Shown here: positions 26,053-35,442 of the stretch, piece after piece
Numbering within the stretch: position 1 is the stretch's first letter
Layout of the letters: the number at the start of each line of letters is the position of its first letter
NCBI GenBank assembly: GCA_041890515.1
Contig: JASDWX010000035.1
Coordinates: forward strand, 1 to 64,000
DNA: 64,000 nucleotides
Direction of reading: 5' to 3'
Source: Colwellia_A sp041890515
GTDB lineage: Bacteria; Pseudomonadota; Gammaproteobacteria; Enterobacterales; Alteromonadaceae
Made by a program: the position numbers and the translations under genes
Notes under the pieces: model-generated
Told to the model about the DNA's origin: nothing
Database searches by the model: none
The model's input: the letters and a program-made list of their open reading frames with translations, nothing else

Positions 26053-27529
26053 GTTCAGCTCCTTTCATATCAACGGTTAATAACGGGTTTTGTATGATCT
26101 TACGTGCAATCACACCAATGGTGCCAGCACCTTGAGTAATGACCATATCGCCATCTTGTAATTGTGCGTGTAATAATTCGGCTAACTTTTCTGGGTCGCT
26201 TACATATATCGGTTCAATTTGACCACGTTGACGAATGCTACGCGCTAAACTTTTACTGTCAGCACTGATAATCGGTGTTTCACCTGCGGCGTAAACATCG
26301 AGAAGCAATAAACAGTCTACTTCCGACAGTACTTCAACAAAATCTTCATATAAATCACGAGTACGAGAATAACGATGTGGTTGAAAAATCATCACCAAAC
26401 GCTTTTCAGGCCAACCATTTCGCATGGCTTTAATCGTTGCTTTGACTTCGCGTGGATGATGTCCATAATCATCAATTAGCACCATCTCACCATTTTCTGT
26501 AGACAAATTAGCGAGTTGTTCAAAGCGTCGACCGATGCCCGCAAATTTTTCTAATGCGCTCACAATAGCTTTGTCAGCAACACCTTCATCTGTTGCAACA
26601 GCAATACTTGCTAATGCATTTAATACATTATGTTCACCGGGTAGATTTACAGACATATCAATATCAACAAAACCTTCACGCTGTACCGTAAAGTGGCTTA
26701 TACCACCATGTTGTTTAAAATTAATTGCTCGTACATCAGCATCTTCACTAAAACCATAAGTGATCACTTGACGACTCATGCGTGGTAATAGTTCACGTAC
26801 TACGGCGTTATCAATACAAACTACAGCTAAACCGTAAAAGGGCAAGTTGTGTAAAAATTCAATATAAGTGTCTTTAAGTTTTTCAAAATCGCCTTGATAA
26901 GTTTCCATGTGATCTTCATCTATATTCGTGATCACTGAAACCATGGGCTGTAAATGTAAAAATGAAGCGTCACTTTCATCTGCTTCTGCAATTAAATAAC
27001 GACTAGTCCCTAGACGTGCATTTGTACCCGCACTATTTAATAATCCACCGATAACAAATGTAGGGTCTAAATCCCCCTCAGCAAAAATGCTTGAAATCAA
27101 ACTCGTTGTTGTCGTTTTACCATGTGTTCCGGCAATCGCGACACCGTGTCGAAAACGCATGAGCTCTGCTAACATTTCAGCACGACGTACAACAGGAATA
27201 CGTAATTTCTGAGCGTTAACTAGTTCTGGATTGTCGGCATTAATGGCTGTTGAAACAACAATCACACTCGCCCCAATAATATTTTTTTCTGCATGTCCGA
27301 TGGTGATATCTGCACCTAAAGCCGTTAAACGAGTAACCACTTGATTTTCGCCAATATCTGATCCGGTAATTTTATAACCTTCATTTAACAACACCTCAGC
27401 AATCCCACCCATGCCTGCACCACCAATACCGACAAAGTGAATACACTTTACGCGTCGCATTTCAGGTACTTTTATAGGGGCTGTGTTATTCGACATCTTA
27501 TTTTTCATTGTTGTTAATATCTTACTCAT
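26039..27529 (-). CDS. murC: UDP-N-acetylmuramate--L-alanine ligase
   Basis: An ATP-dependent Mur ligase that adds the first amino acid to UDP-MurNAc. 'IHFVGIGGAGMGGIAEVLLN' is the nucleotide-sugar loop, 'AIAGTHGKTTTTSLI' is the ATP loop, and 'LIDDYGHHPREVKATI' is the family signature. The frame opens at 27550, inside murG; ATG 27529 forms a TAATG overlap with the murG stop and is the likelier start. Confidence 0.96.
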   Translation of the reverse strand: MSKILTTMKNKMSNNTAPIKVPEMRRVKCIHFVGIGGAGMGGIAEVLLNEGYKITGSDIGENQVVTRLTALGADITIGHAEKNIIGASVIVVSTAINADNPELVNAQKLRIPVVRRAEMLAELMRFRHGVAIAGTHGKTTTTSLISSIFAEGDLDPTFVIGGLLNSAGTNARLGTSRYLIAEADESDASFLHLQPMVSVITNIDEDHMETYQGDFEKLKDTYIEFLHNLPFYGLAVVCIDNAVVRELLPRMSRQVITYGFSEDADVRAINFKQHGGISHFTVQREGFVDIDMSVNLPGEHNVLNALASIAVATDEGVADKAIVSALEKFAGIGRRFEQLANLSTENGEMVLIDDYGHHPREVKATIKAMRNGWPEKRLVMIFQPHRYSRTRDLYEDFVEVLSEVDCLLLLDVYAAGETPIISADSKSLARSIRQRGQIEPIYVSDPEKLAELLHAQLQDGDMVITQGAGTIGVIARKIIQNPLLTVDMKGAEHDGS

Positions 27530-28644
27530 TAGTGAACTAACCCCACGCAAGTATGAGCAACACGATTTGTTGCATCAGCGTGAGCAGCGTCATGTGCGGC
27601 TTTCACCATAGATTGCACCACACTGTCGGAAACAAAAAGGCTGTTAAGCATTTGCGCTAAAGTTGTTCCGTTAAATTCTTTTTGTGGTAATAATTTTGCA
27701 GCACCTCGAGAAACTAAGTACATAGCATTTTTTGTTTGGTGGTCATCAACAGCATGCGGTAAAGGTACGAAAATAGCAGGTTTAGCCGCCATCGCTAATT
27801 CAGAAACAGTTAATGCACCTGCTCTGCAAATTACTACGTCTGCCCATTGGTAAGCCGCTGCCATATCTTCAATAAATTCGGTCACTTTTACTTTGTCTTC
27901 AGCCATGCCAAATCGTTGATAATTTGCTAATACCGATGCCTGACTATCACGACCCGTTTGATGCCAAACGTTTATATTTTGTAGGTGAATTTGTTTTAAT
28001 GCTTGCGGTACCGTATCGTTTAGAATTTTTGCACCAAGGCTACCGCCAACGACTAAAACTTTTTTACTACTACTTGGATGCTCTGGTACAACGGGTGTTA
28101 ATTCAGTTATTTCTTTACGTAATGGGTTTCCAACAACTTGATATTTGACCCCATTTTTAAATGCATTTGGGAATGCACTTAAGACTGTTGTGGCTATCTT
28201 AGCTAAATATCGATTTGTCATGCCAGCCACTGCATTTTGTTCATGAAGCACCAAAGGTATACGCATTAACCAAGCAGCAAATCCACCCGGAGCACTTGCA
28301 TAGCCCCCCATGCCGAGAACAACATCAGGTTTTACTTTACGTAAAATTGATATTGACTGTATGACTGACTGTAATAGTTTAAAAGGTATTTTAACACGCT
28401 CTATTAAGCTTTTATTACGTACCCCTGCAATATTAATAAATGAAATGTCAAAACCGTGTTCAGGAACAATTTTTGCCTCCATACGCTTTTCAGTGCCAAG
28501 CCAATGTATAGCCCATCCTTTGGCTTGAAGCATTTCAGCTACTGCAATACCAGGAAAAATGTGCCCACCCGTGCCACCTGCCATCACTAATAAAGTGGGT
28601 AATTTTTTACGTGTCTTTTCTTCAAATCCAGTCATATTGTTCAC
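27529..28644 (-). CDS. murG: Lipid II synthase, undecaprenyl-PP-MurNAc-pentapeptide GlcNAc transferase
   Basis: A 371-aa GT28 glycosyltransferase on the inner leaflet that converts lipid I to lipid II. The glycine-rich loops 'MAGGTGGHIFPGIAVAE' and 'LVVGGSLGAKILND', and the UDP-GlcNAc site 'VICRAGALTVSELAMA', are present. The ATG at 28644 lies 23 nt inside ftsW; a second Met three codons on could also serve. Confidence 0.97.
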   Translation of the reverse strand: MNNMTGFEEKTRKKLPTLLVMAGGTGGHIFPGIAVAEMLQAKGWAIHWLGTEKRMEAKIVPEHGFDISFINIAGVRNKSLIERVKIPFKLLQSVIQSISILRKVKPDVVLGMGGYASAPGGFAAWLMRIPLVLHEQNAVAGMTNRYLAKIATTVLSAFPNAFKNGVKYQVVGNPLRKEITELTPVVPEHPSSSKKVLVVGGSLGAKILNDTVPQALKQIHLQNINVWHQTGRDSQASVLANYQRFGMAEDKVKVTEFIEDMAAAYQWADVVICRAGALTVSELAMAAKPAIFVPLPHAVDDHQTKNAMYLVSRGAAKLLPQKEFNGTTLAQMLNSLFVSDSVVQSMVKAAHDAAHADATNRVAHTCVGLVH

Positions 28645-29917
28645 CCTCCTTATGTTGTTCTTTTCCAGGTGTTATTGGTGCTTTAGTTACTGTGTCAATT
28701 TTTTTAACTTTGTTCTTTTTCAACTTTTTCTTACTTGTGGCTTGAATACTTTGCAAACGAATTTCATGATCGATTCTCATTAAGATAAACACTGCCATCG
28801 TCATGATTATCATAGAGCTGCCGCCATAACTTAACAGTGGCATCGTTAAGCCTTTAGTCGGCACAATACCTGCGCTAGCCCCTACATTAACCGCTGCTTG
28901 AAAACTCACCCAAATACCAATAGCGTAGGCAAAAAATCCTTCAAAGTATTTTTCTTTTCGTAAAGCGGCCCTACCCAGAAGCAGCGCCTTGAGGACTAAA
29001 AACATGCTCAGTAATAAAATGACACTCACGCCTACAAAACCAAATTCCTCCGCTACAACTGCCATCACAAAATCGGTATGTGCTTCAGGTAAATAATCAA
29101 GTTTTTGAATACTATTACCTAAGCCTTGACCAAAAATTTCACCACGACCATACGCCATTAATGATTGTGTTAATTGATACCCACTCCCAAAAGGATCTTG
29201 CCATGGATCTAAAAACCCTGTTACGCGTGCCCAACGATAAGGAGAGAAATAAGCGAGCGCGGATAATAAACTAATGCCAACGCCAGATACACAAGCAAAT
29301 TGCCATATTTTTGCACCCGCTAAAAATAACAAACCAAAGGTGGTCACAAACATCACAATAATTGTGCCTAGATCGGGTTGCATTAATAACAATGCGCCAA
29401 GTACGCCAAAAACGATAAGTGGCTTAGCAAACCCTTTAACGTTTTCCATGACTTCTTCGCGGCGACGCACTAAGTAAGCTGATAAATAACAAAAGAAAAA
29501 TAATTTTGCAGGTTCTGCCGCTTGAATCGTAATAGGGCCAATAACAATCCAACGGGTTGAACCATTGACTGTACGTCCAACAACCAGCACCACCATTAGC
29601 AGTAAAATACCAAGCAGTAACAAATGACCACTATGCTTTTGCCACCGACTCATCGGTATACTCATTGTTATAACGGCAACGACTAAACTTAAACAAATAT
29701 AAATAAAGTGGCGTTCTACAAAGTGAAATGGGTCGTTAAATAACCTTTCTGCAACGGGCATTGATGAACTTGCTACCATGACAAGACCTATCATATACAT
29801 GCTAATGACGAGTAATAAATAGGTACGATCAAAGGTTGTATTACTCTGACTTTGGTTTCCTGATAACCATTTTGGTAATTTAATATTGTCGAGGTGCGTT
29901 AAAACTGATGTCGTCAT
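28622..29917 (-). CDS. ftsW: Peptidoglycan glycosyltransferase FtsW
   Basis: A 431-aa SEDS-family polymerase with about ten membrane segments; it works with FtsI at the septum. Family motifs are 'NGSTRWIVIGPITIQAAEPAKL' (shown in part), 'QPDLGTIIVMF', 'YLPEAHTDFVMAVVAEEFGF' and 'GIVPTKGLTMPLLSYGGSS' near the C-terminus. The tail is basic and lysine-rich. It follows murD with a 1-nt overlap. Confidence 0.97.
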   Translation of the reverse strand: MTTSVLTHLDNIKLPKWLSGNQSQSNTTFDRTYLLLVISMYMIGLVMVASSSMPVAERLFNDPFHFVERHFIYICLSLVVAVITMSIPMSRWQKHSGHLLLLGILLLMVVLVVGRTVNGSTRWIVIGPITIQAAEPAKLFFFCYLSAYLVRRREEVMENVKGFAKPLIVFGVLGALLLMQPDLGTIIVMFVTTFGLLFLAGAKIWQFACVSGVGISLLSALAYFSPYRWARVTGFLDPWQDPFGSGYQLTQSLMAYGRGEIFGQGLGNSIQKLDYLPEAHTDFVMAVVAEEFGFVGVSVILLLSMFLVLKALLLGRAALRKEKYFEGFFAYAIGIWVSFQAAVNVGASAGIVPTKGLTMPLLSYGGSSMIIMTMAVFILMRIDHEIRLQSIQATSKKKLKKNKVKKIDTVTKAPITPGKEQHKEGEQYDWI

Positions 29918-31335
29918 TAGTAAACCTCTCTCGATGATTGAGCTTCATTATCTGAGGAGATTTTATTTATTGCGTTAACAAAAACATTGCCACGCTCTGC
30001 AAAGTTTTTAAACATATCAATGCTTGCACAAGCAGGGGAAAGTAAAACGATATCACCGGGCTTTAATATTTTATCAATCGCATTTACCGCTTCTTGGATA
30101 GTACTTACTTTATGACTTGTTGTTTGTGCCTTTTTTGCTAACAAAGCAACTGCATCTCCATCTTTACCTAAGGTATAAACACCAGTCACATATTTGGCTA
30201 TGACTGATTGTAATGAAGAAAAATCTGCCCCTTTCCCATCACCGCCCGCAATAACATACAAGTTATTATCTGCTGACATAATTGCAGCTAAACCTTCTAT
30301 TGCTGCAAATGTTGCGCCGACATTGGTTGCTTTAGAATCGTTTATCCATTGTACATTCTTATATTTTGAAACTAACTGGCAGCGATGTGCTAAACCTTCA
30401 AATTCAACCAGATGCGCTAACATTTCTTTAATTGGCCAACCTGCACTGTAACCTAACGCCAATACAGCTAAACAGTTTAGGGCATTATGCAAACCAGCAA
30501 TGGGTAGTTCGTCAACAGCTATAAGAGGAGTGGACCCAAACATTAATTGTGATTTTCCAGCAATAACTTCAAGCCCGAAATGTCCTTCTGAAGCTAAACC
30601 TATCCCAAAAGATATAATATTCTTAGTTGTATCTGTAACATGAGTATTTGCATCATCACGATTAATCACTGCAGTTTTACACTGTTTATAGATGCTCTGT
30701 TTAATCGCTATATAGTTTTCTAATGTTTTATGGCGGTCTAAGTGGTCATCACTAACATTTAAAACAGTGGCAGCGATAGCATTCATGCTCTGTAATGTTT
30801 CTAACTGAAAACTTGAGAGTTCTAAGACTAAGCAATCTAGTGTTTTTTTCGACTGTTCAAGCACTGGTACACCAATATTTCCGCCTAGTTCAACACTTTT
30901 CCCTAGTTTTTTCCCAATAAAAGCTAATAAAGAGACAACCGTGGATTTACCATTTGACCCAGTAACAGCAAGGATCGGTGTAGAACTATTCTGGCAATAA
31001 AGCTCAATATCACCGGCAACAATACAGTTTTCATTTATCTGGTCTGCGATATCAGCAATAGAGGTATCAATACCAGGGCTGACTAATAAAATATCTGCTG
31101 AGGCGATAAGTGCTTTATCCCATCCGCCGAGCGTTAAACTCGCTTTTGGAAATTTTTGCTGAAAAAATTCAACATTTACAGCATTATCCCGACTGTCATT
31201 AACAGAACATGTTAAACCGTTTTCTTTTAAATAACGCACACAAGACAACCCTGTTAACCCTGCACCGAGGATAACAATTTTTTGGGTTGTTAACTGCGCT
31301 AATGCTAGCGGAGCTTGTGAGGTTTGCTGTTTCAT
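29917..31335 (-). CDS. murD: UDP-N-acetylmuramoylalanine--D-glutamate ligase
   Basis: A 472-aa Mur ligase. 'KIVILGAGLTGLSCVRYL' forms the N-terminal nucleotide fold, 'LAVTGSNGKSTVVSLLAF' is the ATP loop, and 'NDSKATNVGATFAAIEGL' and 'LLSPACASIDMFKNFAERG' are typical of MurD. Adds D-Glu to UDP-MurNAc-L-Ala. Separated by 38 nt from mraY; overlaps ftsW by 1 nt. Confidence 0.97.
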   Translation of the reverse strand: MKQQTSQAPLALAQLTTQKIVILGAGLTGLSCVRYLKENGLTCSVNDSRDNAVNVEFFQQKFPKASLTLGGWDKALIASADILLVSPGIDTSIADIADQINENCIVAGDIELYCQNSSTPILAVTGSNGKSTVVSLLAFIGKKLGKSVELGGNIGVPVLEQSKKTLDCLVLELSSFQLETLQSMNAIAATVLNVSDDHLDRHKTLENYIAIKQSIYKQCKTAVINRDDANTHVTDTTKNIISFGIGLASEGHFGLEVIAGKSQLMFGSTPLIAVDELPIAGLHNALNCLAVLALGYSAGWPIKEMLAHLVEFEGLAHRCQLVSKYKNVQWINDSKATNVGATFAAIEGLAAIMSADNNLYVIAGGDGKGADFSSLQSVIAKYVTGVYTLGKDGDAVALLAKKAQTTSHKVSTIQEAVNAIDKILKPGDIVLLSPACASIDMFKNFAERGNVFVNAINKISSDNEAQSSREVY

Positions 31336-31373
31336 TTTATGCTTTAATACCTACTTCAATTTCTTGATTATTA

Positions 31374-32456
31374 TTAGCGAAGTTTTAATGTGGCTAAACC
31401 AATTAAAACCAAAACTAAGGAGATGATCCAAAATCGGACAATAACTCTAGGCTCTGGCCAACCTTTTAATTCATAATGATGATGAATAGGTGCCATTCGA
31501 AAAATGCGTTGGCCACGTAACTTATACGACCCAACCTGTAAAATAACAGAAACAGTTTCAATAACGAAAACACCGCCCATGATGAACAACACTAATTCTT
31601 GTCGAACTAAAACTGCAATAACACCTAATGCCGCGCCTAATGATAAAGAACCAACATCACCCATAAATACTTGTGCTGGATATGTGTTAAACCATAAAAA
31701 TCCTAAGCCGGCTCCAACAATAGCGGTACAGACAATGACTAATTCACTCGCCATCGCGATATGAGGTATATGTAAATATTCGGAGAAGTTCGCGTGGCCT
31801 GTCATATAAGCAAAAATTGCAAATGCACCTGCAACCATTATTGTGGGTACGATAGCTAATCCATCTAAACCATCTGTTAAGTTCACCGCGTTACTTGTGC
31901 CGACAATGACAAAGTAAGTCATCAAAACATAGAAAATCCCAAGCTGTGGCAATACATCTTTTACAAACGGAATCAGCAAACTTGTTTCTTCTGGGCTTTG
32001 AGAAAAATAATATAAAAACAATGCCGTTGCCAAACCAGCAATCGTTTGCCAAAAATATTTCCAACGCGCAATTAAACCATTAGCATCTTTGCGGATAACT
32101 TTACGGTAATCATCAACAAAACCAATTATTCCAAAACTTGTGATAACAAAAAGCACCACCCAAACATAGGTATTGCTCAAATCTGCCCATAATAAAACAC
32201 TGACTACGATGGCGGCTAAAATTAAAATCCCCCCCATCGTGGGTGTCCCTGTTTTGACCAAATGGCTTTCAGGACCATCATCTCTTACAATTTGACCAAC
32301 CTGCATGTTTTGTAAATATCGGATCAATTTAGGCCCAAAATACAAGGATATAATTAATGCGGTTAATGTACTGACAATTGCGCGAAATGTTAGATAAGAA
32401 AACACATTAAAAAAACTATAATATTGCGTTAAATATTCACTTAGCCAAACTAGCAT
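31374..32456 (-). CDS. mraY: Phospho-MurNAc-pentapeptide transferase MraY
   Basis: A 360-aa polytopic enzyme that makes lipid I on the inner membrane. Conserved loops are 'KTGTPTMGGILIL', 'FVDDYRKV', 'NAVNLTDGLDGLAI', 'GDVGSLSLGAALG' and 'RMAPIHHHYELKGWPEPRV', with the catalytic Asp and His residues. Its start overlaps murF by 7 nt. Confidence 0.98.
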   Translation of the reverse strand: MLVWLSEYLTQYYSFFNVFSYLTFRAIVSTLTALIISLYFGPKLIRYLQNMQVGQIVRDDGPESHLVKTGTPTMGGILILAAIVVSVLLWADLSNTYVWVVLFVITSFGIIGFVDDYRKVIRKDANGLIARWKYFWQTIAGLATALFLYYFSQSPEETSLLIPFVKDVLPQLGIFYVLMTYFVIVGTSNAVNLTDGLDGLAIVPTIMVAGAFAIFAYMTGHANFSEYLHIPHIAMASELVIVCTAIVGAGLGFLWFNTYPAQVFMGDVGSLSLGAALGVIAVLVRQELVLFIMGGVFVIETVSVILQVGSYKLRGQRIFRMAPIHHHYELKGWPEPRVIVRFWIISLVLVLIGLATLKLR

Positions 32457-33862
32457 GAACTTTTCTCCGATGAATTATTTTCTAAAATTGACGAAGACTG
32501 TTCCACATTTTCACGCCAGTTCATAATATCTTTCACTACATTTTCCATACGGGCGCTTCGTGAACCTTTAACTAAAATTGAGATGTTTTGTTGTTCATTT
32601 TCTAATAATGAAATCAGGCAACTCATCAACTGTGCTCTTTCACTAAAATGTCGCCCATTAAAAGCATCAGACGCACTTTGGCTTAATACACCAATCGTTA
32701 ATAAGTCATCAATGTTAGAAGCTTTGGCATATTCACCCACTTCTTGATGGTAACTACGCGCTTGCGCTCCCAGTTCCCCCATATCGCCAAGGATAAGTAC
32801 GCGTCGCCCTGAATAACTTGACAGTAAATCCGTTGCTGCTTTTATAGATTCAACATTAGCATTGTAAGTATCATCAATTAATTTAAACGACGGTGTTAAT
32901 TGATGTAAATTCATACGTCCTTGCACGGGTGACATATCTAACAAGCCCAAGCGGATATCGTTAAGGTTTGCTCCAAATTCCAAAGCAATCGTTGCCGCTG
33001 CAACAGCGTTACAAACATTGTGTTTACCCGGAACCGTTAGCTCGATATACGCATTACCTTGATCAGTATTTAATTGGAAGCTAGCACAGCCATTATCATC
33101 AAGTGTTACGTCACTAGAAAAACAATCAGCTTCTTGAAAGCATGAAAATCTTCTCACTTTTTTATCGGTTAAACGCCATTGCCATTTGTTTGCCAATTTA
33201 CAATCTAGATTATAAAGCGCTACACCGTTGGTATTTAACCCTTCAAAAATTTCACCTTTAGCGCGAGCAACACCGCATAAATCACCAAACCCTTCTAAAT
33301 GAGCCGCAGCAATATTATTAATAATGGCAACATCGGGCTTAACCAATGCTGTTGTATAAGCTATTTCACCTAGGTGATTCGCACCTAATTCAACAACAGC
33401 AAAGTCATGCTGCTGCTCAAGTCGTAATAATGTCAGTGGTACACCAATATCATTATTGAAGTTACCTTTTGTGGCTAATACATTGCCTAAACGAGATAAA
33501 ATGGCCGCTACCATTTCTTTAACCGTTGTTTTTCCGCTACTACCGGTTATGGCAACCGCTTTAGGTGACACTTTTTCTTTCACATATGCACCTAATTCTC
33601 CAAGTGCTTTATGTGTATCCGTTACAATAATTTGAGGAATAGTTAATTCACACTGATGTTCTACAATAACGGCAGCACAACCTAATTCTACGACGCGATT
33701 AAGAAAGCGATGAGCATCAAAGTTTGGACCTTTCAACGCTAGAAATAATTCACCATTTTTCAATGCTCGACTGTCAGTATTGATACTATCAATCGTGATG
33801 TTTTTACCAACAAGTTCGCCACCGAGGATGTGAGCAATTTCAGTTAAGGATAATGGGATCAT
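32450..33862 (-). CDS. murF: UDP-MurNAc-tripeptide--D-Ala-D-Ala ligase
   Basis: A 470-aa Mur ligase adding the D-Ala-D-Ala made by Ddl. Visible motifs are the ATP loop 'AITGSSGKTTVKEMVAAIL', 'NNDIGVPLTLL', 'LGANHLGEI' and 'IDDTYNANVESIKAA'. It overlaps murE by 4 nt (ATGA) and mraY by 7 nt, which indicates tight coupling. Confidence 0.97.
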   Translation of the reverse strand: MIPLSLTEIAHILGGELVGKNITIDSINTDSRALKNGELFLALKGPNFDAHRFLNRVVELGCAAVIVEHQCELTIPQIIVTDTHKALGELGAYVKEKVSPKAVAITGSSGKTTVKEMVAAILSRLGNVLATKGNFNNDIGVPLTLLRLEQQHDFAVVELGANHLGEIAYTTALVKPDVAIINNIAAAHLEGFGDLCGVARAKGEIFEGLNTNGVALYNLDCKLANKWQWRLTDKKVRRFSCFQEADCFSSDVTLDDNGCASFQLNTDQGNAYIELTVPGKHNVCNAVAAATIALEFGANLNDIRLGLLDMSPVQGRMNLHQLTPSFKLIDDTYNANVESIKAATDLLSSYSGRRVLILGDMGELGAQARSYHQEVGEYAKASNIDDLLTIGVLSQSASDAFNGRHFSERAQLMSCLISLLENEQQNISILVKGSRSARMENVVKDIMNWRENVEQSSSILENNSSEKSSC

Positions 33863-35442
33863 AAGATAGCCCCTAAAGATTCGCTTTCTTGTTGGTAACG
33901 ATCATAAATTGATTTTACAAATTCGCGTTCGTTATAATTGATTTTTTCATTGCCTACGATGATGTATTCTTCATGCCCCTTACCTGCAAGTAATATCATG
34001 TCATCAGTTTTAGCTTTTGCTAATGTTGCTCTAATTGCTGATGCGCGATCTAATACAACAGTAATTTTTTCTGGCTTTTGACAACCTTCCAGCATATCAG
34101 CGATAATGTTTTCAGCTTTTTCGGTTCTAGGATTGTCTATAGTAAACACGATATGGTCGGCACCACTTTCTGCTGCTTGTGCCATTAATGGCCGCTTGCC
34201 TTTATCTCTGTCACCACCACAGCCAAACACGACCCACAATTCTCCTTGGCAATGGTGTCGACACGCATGTAATGCACTTGATAAAGCATCAGGCGTATGT
34301 GCGTAGTCTACAATAGTGGTCGTTTTGTTATCCGCTTTAAATGCTTCCATACGTCCAATAATAGGTGTCAATGATTTCACCGCTACAGCGATATCGCTTA
34401 ATGAAATATGTTTGCTTAATAGAACAGCGATTGCAGCGAGTAAATTTTCAATGTTGAAGTCACCCATTAAGGTACTTTCAATTGGGTGTTCACCCAAATG
34501 TGTATTGAGTGTGAACTTAACACCACTCGTATGCGCTTTAATTTCAGTAGCTTGTACGTAAGCTGAATATTCAGAGATGATCGCCGATTGACCATAAACA
34601 ATAACAGGTTGGGTATTTGGCCAATGCGCCAGCCAATTTTTAGCTTGTTCATCATCACCATTAAGAATGGCTATTTGTGCTGATTCTTGGCTGAATATTT
34701 TGTATTTAGCGTTAGCATAATTTTCCATGGTCAAATGATAATCAAGATGATCACGCGTCAAATTAGTGAACACGGCAATATCGAGCAAATCAGGCATCAC
34801 ACGTCGTTGTTCAAGCGCATGTGATGATATTTCCATAGCTACATTTTTACAGTTATCAACAGAAAACTCAGCCATTAGCTGATGCAACTGGGTCGCCGCA
34901 GGCGTGGTATTTTCTAGTGGTTGTAACGTATCAATTTGACCTGCACCATTGGTGCCTATTACAGCGGTTCTTTCTTGGCAACTTGTTAACAGTTTGGAAA
35001 TTATTTGACTGGTACTGGTTTTACCGTTCGTACCGGTAATACCAATCATTGTCATATTCTGCTGTGGATTTTGATAATAAGCTTTTGCGAACGAAAACAG
35101 CTGTTGATTTAATTGGTAAAACAATACTTGTGGGATTTTTTTTGCAGAATCATCAGTCACTAAATAGGTAACGTTGCCATGTTGGTCAGCATATTCACAC
35201 TCAGAGATAATTAATACGCTACCCGATTTAATCGCTTGTACAATAAAGTCATTACCATTTTTATCGCCACCTATCACCGCACAAAACACATCACCCCTCT
35301 TTATTTTACGGGTATCGTTAACTAAATCACCTAAGCTAGCCGGAAAATCTGACGACTCACTTAATATTGCAGACGGTAAATTAAAGGTATGAAAAACATC
35401 AAACAACTTGTGTTGGCTCAATGAAAAAGCAAACTTAGGCAT
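33859..35442 (-). CDS. murE: UDP-MurNAc-L-Ala-D-Glu--meso-DAP ligase
   Basis: A 527-aa Mur ligase. 'GITGTNGKTSTSQIISKLL' is the ATP loop, 'VFTNLTRDHLDYH' is the central signature, and 'IVDYAHTPDALSSAL' precedes the C-terminal domain. 'DNPR' in 'FTIDNPRTEKAENII' specifies meso-diaminopimelate as the added amino acid. It is ~30 residues longer than E. coli MurE. It overlaps ftsI by 8 nt. Confidence 0.97.
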   Translation of the reverse strand: MPKFAFSLSQHKLFDVFHTFNLPSAILSESSDFPASLGDLVNDTRKIKRGDVFCAVIGGDKNGNDFIVQAIKSGSVLIISECEYADQHGNVTYLVTDDSAKKIPQVLFYQLNQQLFSFAKAYYQNPQQNMTMIGITGTNGKTSTSQIISKLLTSCQERTAVIGTNGAGQIDTLQPLENTTPAATQLHQLMAEFSVDNCKNVAMEISSHALEQRRVMPDLLDIAVFTNLTRDHLDYHLTMENYANAKYKIFSQESAQIAILNGDDEQAKNWLAHWPNTQPVIVYGQSAIISEYSAYVQATEIKAHTSGVKFTLNTHLGEHPIESTLMGDFNIENLLAAIAVLLSKHISLSDIAVAVKSLTPIIGRMEAFKADNKTTTIVDYAHTPDALSSALHACRHHCQGELWVVFGCGGDRDKGKRPLMAQAAESGADHIVFTIDNPRTEKAENIIADMLEGCQKPEKITVVLDRASAIRATLAKAKTDDMILLAGKGHEEYIIVGNEKINYNEREFVKSIYDRYQQESESLGAIL